A stretch of DNA of 6,287 nt from Desulfobacterales bacterium (GTDB taxonomy: Bacteria; Desulfobacterota; Desulfobacteria; Desulfobacterales; C00003106): the NCBI GenBank assembly GCA_030594505.1, contig JAUVFC010000105.1:1-6287 (forward strand). The letters run 5' to 3'. The notes under the pieces were generated by a model. That model did no database searches and was not told the origin of the DNA. It worked only from the letters and a program-made list of their open reading frames with translations. Below, piece after piece: positions 1 to 4,981 of the stretch (position 1 is the first letter of the stretch; each line of letters begins with the position of its first letter). Position numbers and translations under genes: made by a program.

Positions 1-2
1 AC

Positions 3-230
3 ATTGTCTCGCCGTTTCCCCGCAAATTGTCCTCCAAATATATAAACCTTACGCCCGCAGAGATTCTGATAGCAAATCTTGTGAAGCAGGGGAAGGGCAC
101 AAAAGAGATAGCAATTTTGTTGAATTCGTCCACAAGGGCAATTCAGTTTCACCGAAACAATCTCAGAAATAAACTTGGCCTCAAAAATAGAAAAGCCAAC
201 CTCAGATCCTACCTTTTATCCTTCACATAA
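3..230 (+). CDS. LuxR-family regulator, C-terminal HTH domain (5' truncated by window)
   Basis: The reading frame is open from the first bases to TAA at 228-230, so this is the end of a longer gene and not a small protein. The 75 visible residues form a LuxR/GerE-type DNA-binding domain: NLTPAEILIANLVKQGKGTK, then EIAILLNSSTRAIQFHRNNL, then RNKLGLKNRKANLRSYLLSF. The last part is the usual recognition helix and tail. The lead-in IVSPFPRKLSSKY followed by this HTH is, from memory of the family, typical of deltaproteobacterial PAS-domain regulators ending in a LuxR domain; the sensory part lies outside the window, so the signal is unknown. A TTG at 27 could be read as a start but would cut into the domain. 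The gene points toward the hydrogenase cluster, but a terminator and a separate promoter lie between, so co-transcription is unlikely. The domain has no AAA+ module and so cannot itself activate the sigma-54 promoter downstream. Confidence 0.85.
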   Translation: MVSPFPRKLSSKYINLTPAEILIANLVKQGKGTKEIAILLNSSTRAIQFHRNNLRNKLGLKNRKANLRSYLLSFT

Positions 231-249
231 TGTCAGGTTTAACCTGACA
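231..249. promoter_or_regulatory. 19-bp palindrome, candidate operator or upstream activator site
   Basis: TGTCAGGTTTAACCTGACA has perfect 9-bp arms around one central T and begins at the base after the luxR stop codon. As RNA it could form an 8-bp stem with a TTA loop, but no T-run follows directly (the nearest is about 12 nt away), so it is a poor terminator. Its right arm supplies the CCTGACA that recurs at 440-446. A protein-binding site is therefore the better reading. Its centre lies about 375 bp upstream of the predicted sigma-54 start. The binding protein is unknown. Confidence 0.5.
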
Positions 250-270
250 ATAACCCGACAATTTTTGTTG
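243..270. promoter_or_regulatory. Half-site cluster 1 (CCTGACA ... CGACAATTTTTGTTG)
   Basis: CCTGACA at 243-249 is followed 13 bp later, start to start, by CGACAATTTTTGTTG at 256-270. The latter is an imperfect inverted repeat (ACAA-TTT-TTGT core, 258-268). The same order of elements recurs at 440-472. CCTGACA is shared with the right arm of the palindrome at 231-249. Taken as a candidate activator-binding module because of this duplication; no regulator can be named from sequence alone. Confidence 0.35.
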
Positions 271-394
271 TTTACTTTTGGTGTCCGAACAGCAATATTT
301 ATAATCAGCTACTTAGGTTACTTTTATTCCAATTTTATATTGCAGGGATGCTATAGAGTATATCTAAGTAAAATCAATAAGTTATAGTCTCAGC

Positions 395-423
395 CTATCC
401 ATAGCTTATGGATAGTTTTTTTT
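395..423 (+). terminator. Intrinsic terminator in the luxR-hydrogenase gap
   Basis: A perfect 9-bp stem, CTATCCATA (395-403) with TATGGATAG (407-415) and a GCT loop, is followed directly by eight T residues (416-423). This is a canonical Rho-independent terminator on the + strand. It lies about 165 bp after the luxR stop. It either ends a long luxR 3' UTR or ends a short independent transcript starting near the TATAAT-like hexamer at 300-305. It also shields the sigma-54 promoter from upstream read-through. Confidence 0.85.
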
Positions 424-439
424 GGCCTCGAATACTTAT

Positions 440-472
440 CCTGACAGGGGCAATATGACAATTTTTTGTCAT
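440..472. promoter_or_regulatory. Half-site cluster 2 with 18-bp palindrome, candidate upstream activator site
   Basis: CCTGACA (440-446) precedes the palindrome ATGACAATTTTTTGTCAT (455-472), which has perfect 7-bp arms around TTTT. The order and wording match cluster 1 at 243-270: CCTGACA and then GACAATTTTT, with start-to-start spacing of 17 bp between CCTGACA and GACAA here against 14 bp there. The palindrome centre is about 150 bp upstream of the predicted sigma-54 transcription start, a normal distance for an enhancer-binding protein site. As RNA it would be a weak hairpin without a T tail, so terminator function is unlikely. Confidence 0.45.
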
Positions 473-543
473 GTTAAGTACAAAATATAGACATATATAA
501 CCTCTTGGGCATTCACTCAGGGAATTTCAATGTCTATTATCTA

Positions 544-561
544 TTTGATATTTTTGATATT
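544..561. repeat. Tandem 9-bp repeat TTTGATATT x2, possible DNA-bend or IHF region
   Basis: TTTGATATT occurs twice head to tail (544-552 and 553-561). Around the first copy, TATCTATTTGATA (538-550) matches the reverse form of the IHF consensus (YAANNNNTTGATW) with one mismatch. It lies between half-site cluster 2 and the sigma-54 promoter, where a DNA bend would bring a distal activator to the polymerase. The repeat is directly visible; IHF binding is inference, and AT-rich DNA gives chance matches easily. Confidence 0.4.
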
Positions 562-587
562 TAAATTTTTTCTCTTAAATCATTGAT

Positions 588-604
588 GTGGCACACACCT
601 TGCG
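588..604 (+). promoter_or_regulatory. Sigma-54 (RpoN) -24/-12 promoter of the hydrogenase operon
   Basis: TGGCAC (589-594), a 5-bp spacer ACACC and TTGC (600-603) match the sigma-54 core consensus at every defined base. The invariant GG (590-591) and GC (602-603) are separated by the required 10 bp. Transcription should begin about 12 bp downstream, near 615, giving a leader of about 50 nt before the small-subunit ATG at 667. Sigma-54 promoters need an ATP-driven enhancer-binding protein; candidate sites lie upstream at 231-270 and 440-472. Sigma-54 control of hydrogenase genes is known elsewhere (HoxA/HupR-type and FhlA systems). Confidence 0.85.
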
Positions 605-666
605 TGACTTAATTAAGGCATTGCTGTTTTGTTAACCAAACATCACATCAGGACAGGAGGTTTTTT

Positions 667-1602
667 ATGGACAACGAAAGATTCTTTGAGAGGTTAAAAG
701 AAAGGAATGTCTCACGAAGGGATTTCATGAAATTCTGCGGTATGCTTGCTGCAACGATGGGATTGTCTTCTTCTTTTGTCCCCAAAATTGCAGAAGCGCT
801 GGCAAGCCCCGGCAAGCCACCGGTGGTATGGCTCCATTTCGCGGAATGCACCGGCTGTTCAGAGGGCTTCCTGCGATCCATGTATCCATGGGCTGACGAA
901 TTAATCCTTGATATCCTGTCTGTTGATTACCATGAAACCATTATGGCTGCTGCCGGAGATCAGGCGGAAGAGATCCTTGAAGACATAGTAAAGAAACACA
1001 AGGGTAAATTCATCTGCGTGGTAGAAGGCGCTATCCCCACCAAGCAGGGAGGCGTCTTCGGCATGGGTGGAGGAAAGACTTTTCTGGAGACCGCGGATCA
1101 CGTATGCAAAAAGGCCCTGGCAACTATCGCCATCGGCACTTGCTCATGTTACGGAGGAGTCCAGGCTGCCGCGCCGAACCCCACCGGAGCCAAGGGTGTT
1201 GGCGATGCCATAGGCATCAAGACCGTCAATATTCCTGGTTGCCCGCCCAATCCGATAAATTTTGTCGGAACCATAGTCAATTACCTCCTTATGGGGAAAC
1301 TGCCGAAAACAGACAAACTGGGACGTCCCCTGTTTGCGTACGGCAAGACAGTACACGACCAGTGTCCGAGACGATCCCATTTTGAGGCAGGAGAGTTTGC
1401 TCCATCATTCGATTCCAAAGAGGCCGGAAAGGGTTGGTGCCTGTATGATCTCGGATGCAAGGGACCTGAGACCTATAACAACTGTCCACTGGTAAAATTT
1501 AATGACGGTACCAGTTGGCCGGTAGAAGCAGGGCATCCATGTATCGGGTGCAGTGAGCCAGGTTTTTGGGATTCAATGAGCCCGTTTTATGAGTCCCTTT
1601 AG
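667..1602 (+). CDS. hynB: Periplasmic [NiFe] hydrogenase small subunit, Tat-exported
   Basis: This 311-residue electron-transfer subunit passes electrons between the Ni-Fe site and a periplasmic acceptor, probably a c-type cytochrome. Residues 16-22 (SRRDFMK) are a Tat motif, followed by a hydrophobic stretch and likely cleavage after ALA (residue 46). Fe-S ligands by alignment to Desulfovibrio enzymes: proximal C61, C64, C159, C192; distal H230, C233, C258, C264; medial C273, C292, C295. Pro285 in SWPVEAGHPC indicates a [3Fe-4S] medial cluster, unlike the Cys of [NiFeSe] enzymes. Gly63 and Gly164 occupy the positions of the two extra Cys of O2-tolerant enzymes, so standard oxygen sensitivity is expected. 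The protein ends at FWDSMSPFYESL with no transmembrane helix, so the enzyme should be soluble (prototypical group 1b). AGGAGG (655-660) lies 6 nt before ATG. Tandem TAGTAG stops follow. Literature naming varies: hynB in D. vulgaris, hydA elsewhere. Confidence 0.96.
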   Translation: MDNERFFERLKERNVSRRDFMKFCGMLAATMGLSSSFVPKIAEALASPGKPPVVWLHFAECTGCSEGFLRSMYPWADELILDILSVDYHETIMAAAGDQAEEILEDIVKKHKGKFICVVEGAIPTKQGGVFGMGGGKTFLETADHVCKKALATIAIGTCSCYGGVQAAAPNPTGAKGVGDAIGIKTVNIPGCPPNPINFVGTIVNYLLMGKLPKTDKLGRPLFAYGKTVHDQCPRRSHFEAGEFAPSFDSKEAGKGWCLYDLGCKGPETYNNCPLVKFNDGTSWPVEAGHPCIGCSEPGFWDSMSPFYESL

Positions 1603-1626
1603 TAGTAGGTCAATACATGCTTATTA

Positions 1627-1771
1627 GGTGTCCATTCAGAAATGGTAGATTTTGTCCCAAGACAAGGCCGCACAAGGGTTTCTACCGCAAGCGTAGCAAC
1701 GCTACGTCGAGGATAGAAACCTGCGGAGAACGCAGTATTGGGGCAAAATATGCCATTTCTGAATGGACACC
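1627..1771. repeat. 145-bp nested inverted repeat (MITE-like) between the hydrogenase subunit genes
   Basis: The outer arms 1627-1645 and 1753-1771 pair perfectly over 19 bp (GGTGTCCATTCAGAAATGG and its complement). Pairing then continues with few mismatches or wobbles to 1660/1738. Inside lie CCGCA/TGCGG (1668-1672/1722-1726), GGTTTCTA/TAGAAACC (1677-1684/1714-1721) and an apical hairpin CGTAGC-AAC-GCTACG (1692-1706). The whole unit can therefore fold into one long hairpin. TA lies just outside the left end (1625-1626) and, after one extra C, outside the right end (1773-1774). This would fit a TA-duplicating transposon such as an IS630/Tc1-mariner relative, though with a one-base length difference. 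No transposase is present, so it would be non-autonomous. The large-subunit Shine-Dalgarno starts two bases after the right end and is left free. Mobile origin is inferred; the structure is directly visible. Confidence 0.7.
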
Positions 1772-1787
1772 CTAAGGAGGTAATACC

Positions 1788-3428
1788 ATGTCGCAAAGAA
1801 TCGTCATAGATCCGATTACCAGAATAGAAGGCCACCTTCGTATCGAAGTAGAAGTGGCAAACGGAAAGGTAAAAAACGCCTGGAGTTCAGGCACCCTTTT
1901 TCGAGGTCTTGAAACGATCCTTCAGGGTCGGGACCCGAGAGACGCGTGGCTTTTTACTCAGCGTACCTGCGGTGTATGCACCTATGTTCATGGACTTTCT
2001 TCGGTGCGATGCGTAGAAGACGCAATAAAGCTAAAAGTCCCGCGCAATGCCCGCCTTATCAGAAATCTTCTTATGGGCGCCCAGTTTCTTCACGATCATA
2101 TTGTACACTTTTACCACCTCCACGCCCTGGACTGGGTAGACATTGTCAGCGCGCTTAAGGCCGACCTCAAAAAGACGGCTGCATTGGCCGACAGTGTGGG
2201 GAATGCCCCACGGTCCGGGGTAAACGATTTTAAAACAGTACAGGAAAAAGTTAAGAAGCTGGTAGAGAGCGGCCAGCTTGGGCCATTTGCCAATGCCTAC
2301 TGGGGACACACGGCTTACAAACTGCCGCCCGAGGCAAACCTTATGGCTGTATCACACTACCTGGACGCGCTCAGGCTTCAGGCAAAATCGGCGCGTATGC
2401 ATTCCATATTCGGCGCAAAAAATCCTCACCTGCAGTCGCTTTCGGTCGGCGGGGTCACCTGCGCGCGCGACCTGAGTCCGGACAGAATAGCCGAATTCCT
2501 CTATCTCCTCAAAGAGACCAAAGCGTTTGTGGATAATGTCTATATCCCTGATCTCCTGGCTATCGCCTCTTTCTATAAAGACTGGGGAAGCATCGGCGGC
2601 ACCACGAACTTTCTTGCGTGGGGCGAGTTCCCGCAAAGCGGCAAGGAACCTGGCTCCCTCATGTTCCCGCGCGGAGTAATCTTTAAAAGAGATTTACAGG
2701 GCATAAAGATGGCTGATCCGGGGAAAGTCACCGAGCACATTAAGCATTCCTGGTATGAGGGTGATTTGTCAAGGGATCCTTCAAAAGGGGAGACCAGACC
2801 TAAATATGACAAACTCGATCCGGACAATAAATATACATGGCTCAAGGCCCCGCGCTATGAAAAGGAGCCTATGGAGGTCGGACCTCTTTCCAGGGTACTG
2901 GTAGCGTATGCAAAGGGTGATAAGGCGACCAAAAAGATAGTGGACGATACCCTGAAGACCTTAAATATACCGGTGACCGCACTCTTTTCCACTCTCGGAA
3001 GAACCGCTGCCCGCGCCCTTGAAACCAAGATTATAGGAGACGCCATGGAAGGGTGGGTCATGCAGTTGGTAGAAAATCTTAAGAAGGGAGACGATAAGAT
3101 ATATCGGGGCTTTAAGATGCCCCGGACGGGTATGGGGGTTGGCCTTAACGACGTACCCAGAGGGGCCTTAGGACATTGGATCGACATCAAGGACAAAAAG
3201 ATCGGCAATTATCAATTAGTGGTGCCATCCACATGGAACCTGGGACCGCGTTGTGAGCAAAACAAGCTGGGGCCTGTGGAAGAGGCGTTGATCGGGACCC
3301 CGATAGCGGACCCCAAAAAGCCTCTGGAAATACTGCGGACGGTGCACTCTTTTGATCCGTGTATCGCCTGCGCAGTCCATGTTATCGATCCGAACACCAA
3401 TGAAACGTATAAGTTCACGGTGGTTTAA
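1788..3428 (+). CDS. hynA: Periplasmic [NiFe] hydrogenase large (catalytic) subunit
   Basis: This 546-residue subunit carries the Ni-Fe(CN)2CO centre that splits or forms H2. The N-terminal motif RTCGVCTYVH supplies C61 and C64. The C-terminal motif DPCIACAVH supplies C525 and C528. Both are ordinary Cys codons, so this is not a [NiFeSe] enzyme. Other family blocks are DPITRIEGHL (8-17, with the conserved Glu14), DVPRGALGHW (455-464, active-site Arg458) and PSTWNLGPR (480-488). The 15 residues after His531 (VIDPNTNETYKFTVV) are the extension cut off by the maturation protease once nickel is in place; a matching protease gene follows. The subunit has no signal peptide and should ride out with the Tat-signalled small subunit. 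TAAGGAGG (1773-1780) lies 7 nt before ATG. The gap to the small-subunit gene is unusually long, 185 bp, because of the inverted-repeat element. Length is normal for the family. Also called hydB. Confidence 0.97.
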   Translation: MSQRIVIDPITRIEGHLRIEVEVANGKVKNAWSSGTLFRGLETILQGRDPRDAWLFTQRTCGVCTYVHGLSSVRCVEDAIKLKVPRNARLIRNLLMGAQFLHDHIVHFYHLHALDWVDIVSALKADLKKTAALADSVGNAPRSGVNDFKTVQEKVKKLVESGQLGPFANAYWGHTAYKLPPEANLMAVSHYLDALRLQAKSARMHSIFGAKNPHLQSLSVGGVTCARDLSPDRIAEFLYLLKETKAFVDNVYIPDLLAIASFYKDWGSIGGTTNFLAWGEFPQSGKEPGSLMFPRGVIFKRDLQGIKMADPGKVTEHIKHSWYEGDLSRDPSKGETRPKYDKLDPDNKYTWLKAPRYEKEPMEVGPLSRVLVAYAKGDKATKKIVDDTLKTLNIPVTALFSTLGRTAARALETKIIGDAMEGWVMQLVENLKKGDDKIYRGFKMPRTGMGVGLNDVPRGALGHWIDIKDKKIGNYQLVVPSTWNLGPRCEQNKLGPVEEALIGTPIADPKKPLEILRTVHSFDPCIACAVHVIDPNTNETYKFTVV

Positions 3429-3455
3429 GTTCGATTGACTCATAACCATACCATG

Positions 3456-3493
3456 AAAAAGCTGCGCCTCGGTCTAAGGGATGCAGCTTTTTT
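3456..3493 (+). terminator. Intrinsic terminator after the large-subunit gene
   Basis: AAAAAGCTGC (3456-3465) pairs with GCAGCTTTTT (3483-3492) in a 10-bp stem whose 17-nt loop can pair a little further (CC with GG). A run of six T (3488-3493) forms the 3' side and tail. It lies 28 bp after the large-subunit stop. It probably ends most structural-gene transcripts, leaving the maturation genes to partial read-through or their own promoter. The A-tract on the 5' side also makes it a possible, weaker terminator on the other strand. Confidence 0.8.
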
Positions 3494-3535
3494 ATACTAT
3501 TTATTTTTTTTTCGATTAAGGTTATAAAAAAGTAT

Positions 3536-4030
3536 ATGAAATCAAAACGGATTGTAATACTGGGAGTAGGGAACATCCTTCTTAAGGATGAGGGAGTGGG
3601 GGTACGCGTCATCGAGAAATTGGGGGAACAGTATCGTTTCCCGGATAATGTAAAGCTGGTGGACGGAGGGACCCTTGGCTTGCAACTCCTTGGGACCGTG
3701 GCTGACGCGGATTGTCTCATTGTTGTTGACGCGGTAAGAAACGAAAAGCCTCCGGGGAGCCTCTACCGGTTCGAGTCGACAGATATCCCCCACCGCGTGG
3801 CATATAAGAATTCCCTGCATCAGGTCGATTTATTGGAAGCATTAGCCATGAGTCAAGTCATTGGGAATACGCCTGAAACCGTTATTGTCGGCGTGGAGCC
3901 TGAAGACATTTCCCCCTGGGGAATGGAATTGACACCGGCAGTCCGGGAAAAAGTTCCCGAATTGATGAAGTTGGTATTGAAGGAGTTGGACAGATTAAAC
4001 ATAAAATATACGTCAACGGAGGAAACGTAA
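3536..4030 (+). CDS. hynC: Hydrogenase maturation endopeptidase (HybD/HyaD/HupD family)
   Basis: This 164-residue cytoplasmic protease is expected to remove the C-terminal tail of the large subunit after His531 once the Ni-Fe centre is complete. The N-terminus KRIVILGVGNILLKDEGVGV is the family signature. The nickel-sensing ligands known from E. coli HybD (Glu16, Asp62, His93) correspond here to Glu19, Asp65 (VVDAV) and His95 (SLHQVDL). DGGTLGLQLL (43-52) is another conserved block. Length matches HybD closely. The start is fixed by homology: only a weak TAAGG (3517-3521) lies 14 nt upstream of ATG, so translation may be inefficient, suiting an enzyme needed in small amounts. It sits behind the terminator at 3456-3493. 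Its stop overlaps the hypC start (TAATG), so the two are probably co-translated. The symbol follows the D. fructosovorans hynABC usage; hybD or hupD are equivalent names. Confidence 0.93.
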   Translation: MKSKRIVILGVGNILLKDEGVGVRVIEKLGEQYRFPDNVKLVDGGTLGLQLLGTVADADCLIVVDAVRNEKPPGSLYRFESTDIPHRVAYKNSLHQVDLLEALAMSQVIGNTPETVIVGVEPEDISPWGMELTPAVREKVPELMKLVLKELDRLNIKYTSTEET

Positions 4031-4248
4031 TGTGTCTTGCCATACCTGCAAAAGTAACAAAAATTGATGGTGAGATGGCCACAATCGATGTCGGTGGCGT
4101 GAAGCGTTCCGCATCTCTCATGCTTCTTGAGAATGTGGATATCGGAGATTACGTAATCGTTCATGCAGGCTTTGCCATACACAAGGTAGATCCCGAAGAA
4201 GCGCAAGAATCTCTTAAGCTCCTTCGGGAATTGGCAACGGCGCAATGA
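4030..4248 (+). CDS. hypC: Hydrogenase assembly chaperone HypC/HupF/HybG family
   Basis: This 72-residue cytoplasmic chaperone carries the Fe(CN)2CO unit from HypD to the immature large subunit. It starts MCLAIPAKV; Cys2, exposed after loss of Met1, is the essential residue of the family. The motif VIVHAGFAIHKV (42-53) with His45 is the other conserved block, followed by the usual charged helical tail. ATG overlaps the protease TAA by one base, and GGAGGA (4018-4023) lies 6 nt upstream inside the protease gene, indicating tight translational coupling. hypC is most often next to hypD. Here it is joined to the protease instead, which suggests a chaperone dedicated to this hydrogenase (like HybG or HupF), although hypD could lie beyond the window. 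Family membership is secure; whether it is the general or the dedicated paralogue is not. Confidence 0.94.
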   Translation: MCLAIPAKVTKIDGEMATIDVGGVKRSASLMLLENVDIGDYVIVHAGFAIHKVDPEEAQESLKLLRELATAQ

Positions 4249-4307
4249 ATTGAAGATTGACTATTGAAGGGGAATCAATCTTCAATTGCCAATCTTCAAT
4301 AGTCAAT
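4248..4307. repeat. Compound inverted/direct repeat between hypC and hypB
   Basis: The 60-bp gap holds overlapping repeats of one word. ATTGACTATTGAAG (4256-4269) pairs perfectly with CTTCAATAGTCAAT (4294-4307). AATTGAAGATTG (4248-4259) pairs perfectly with CAATCTTCAATT (4276-4287). CAATCTTCAAT also occurs twice directly (4276-4286 and 4290-4300). The two stems share bases 4256-4259, so they exclude each other. The repeat begins at the last base of the hypC stop and ends three bases before the hypB Shine-Dalgarno at 4310. It could be a copy of a dispersed intergenic repeat, an RNA-stability element, or both; there is no T tail of terminator type. Confidence 0.75.
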
Positions 4308-4309
4308 TT

Positions 4310-4317
4310 AAAGGAGG
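4310..4317 (+). promoter_or_regulatory. Strong Shine-Dalgarno that fixes the hypB TTG start
   Basis: AAAGGAGG ends 7 nt before the TTG at 4325-4327. A longer in-frame reading from TTG at 4286 would start inside the repeat, translate through this ribosome site and add 13 residues unlike any HypB N-terminus. The downstream TTG is therefore the start. Confidence 0.85.
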
Positions 4318-4324
4318 TTTCAGT

Positions 4325-4978
4325 TTGAAAGTACCTGTTGTGCGCAACATTCTTGAAGTCAATGATCGTATCGCGAACGAACACAGGGAGTTATTCCAGG
4401 AGAACAACGTGCTGGTTCTTAATCTTATGAGTTCTCCCGGAGCCGGAAAGACCACCTTGCTGGAAAATACCATCGGACATCTGAAAGAAAGCCTCCGCAT
4501 CGGAGTCATTGAAGGGGACATTCAGACCTCGGCCGACGCCGAACGGATACTTCATGCAGGAGCCGCTGCCGTACAGATCAATACAGACGGTGCGTGCCAC
4601 CTGGACGGAAATATGATAAAGGCGGCCCTTGGCTCTATTAACACAGAGGGAACAGATCTTTTGTTTATCGAAAATGTGGGGAACCTTGTCTGTCCCGCTG
4701 AATTCGATCTGGGAGAAGACTACAAGGTGATGATATTAAGCGTTACCGAAGGAGATGACAAGCCGGAAAAATATCCCCTGATGTTTCACGAAGCGTCGGT
4801 ACTCCTGATTAACAAGATTGATCTCCTCCCCTATGTGAATTGTAACATGGACAAAATCCGACAGACGGTCTTAAAGATTAACCCCAAAATTAAGATCTTT
4901 GAAATTTCATGTCAGACAAAAGAGGGACTTGATAACTGGTTCGGGTGGATTATGGAGCATATTAAGAACAAAACTTAA
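4325..4978 (+). CDS. hypB: Hydrogenase nickel-incorporation GTPase HypB
   Basis: This 217-residue cytoplasmic SIMIBI-class GTPase works with HypA to load nickel into the large subunit. The P-loop is SSPGAGKTT (36-44). EGDIQTSADAER (63-74) is the conserved switch region and NKID (163-166) the guanine-specificity motif. The metal-binding and dimer-interface residues are Cys91-His92 (GACHLDGNM) and Cys123 (NLVCPAEFD). The start is TTG at 4325, chosen for its Shine-Dalgarno and the family-typical MKVPVVRNILEVND opening. The protein lacks both the N-terminal CxxCGC nickel site of E. coli HypB and the His-rich stretch of rhizobial forms, so it should act in nickel transfer without a storage role. 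NTDGACHLD differs from the more usual NTGKGCHLD wording just before the metal ligands. No hypA lies next to it in the window. Confidence 0.96.
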   Translation: MKVPVVRNILEVNDRIANEHRELFQENNVLVLNLMSSPGAGKTTLLENTIGHLKESLRIGVIEGDIQTSADAERILHAGAAAVQINTDGACHLDGNMIKAALGSINTEGTDLLFIENVGNLVCPAEFDLGEDYKVMILSVTEGDDKPEKYPLMFHEASVLLINKIDLLPYVNCNMDKIRQTVLKINPKIKIFEISCQTKEGLDNWFGWIMEHIKNKT

Positions 4979-4981
4979 TCG

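Larger units (their letters stand above)
231..666. other. 436-bp AT-rich intergenic regulatory region upstream of the hydrogenase
   Basis: No convincing coding frame crosses this stretch. From left to right it holds a 19-bp palindrome (231-249), a TGACA-type half-site cluster (243-270), a TATAAT-like hexamer (300-305), an intrinsic terminator (395-423), a second half-site cluster with a palindrome (440-472), a widely spaced 8-bp inverted repeat (ATAGACAT 487-494 with ATGTCTAT 530-537), a tandem 9-bp repeat (544-561) and a sigma-54 promoter (588-604). Base composition is much more AT-rich than the flanking genes. Distal paired sites, a bendable AT-rich middle and a -24/-12 promoter are the usual layout of an enhancer-dependent promoter. 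Confidence 0.7.

Noticed and set aside
175..387. 70-codon + strand frame after the luxR domain
   Set aside because: It starts inside the LuxR HTH in another frame, runs through the palindrome and AT-rich gap, and shows no domain or ribosome site. Its hydrophobic look follows from T-rich codons.
648..881. - strand frame over the small-subunit start
   Set aside because: It is an antisense shadow of the Tat signal and proximal-cluster region, with no supporting features.
667..1602. O2-tolerant or membrane-bound (group 1d type) hydrogenase
   Set aside because: Gly occupies both supernumerary-Cys positions (63 and 164), and there is no C-terminal membrane helix or cytochrome b gene next to the subunits.
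1599..1835. 78-codon open frame on the - strand across the subunit gap
   Set aside because: It is formed by the inverted-repeat element and the start of the large-subunit gene in antisense. It has no ribosome site or recognisable domain, and repeat elements of this kind often give such spurious frames.
3354..3383. [NiFeSe] enzyme with selenocysteine at the C-terminal motif
   Set aside because: The codon is TGT (Cys525), not TGA, and the medial-cluster position in the small subunit is Pro285 and not Cys.
4286..4324. Longer hypB start at TTG 4286
   Set aside because: The extension is translated repeat plus the Shine-Dalgarno itself. Family N-termini begin at MKVPVVRN, which the 4325 TTG gives.
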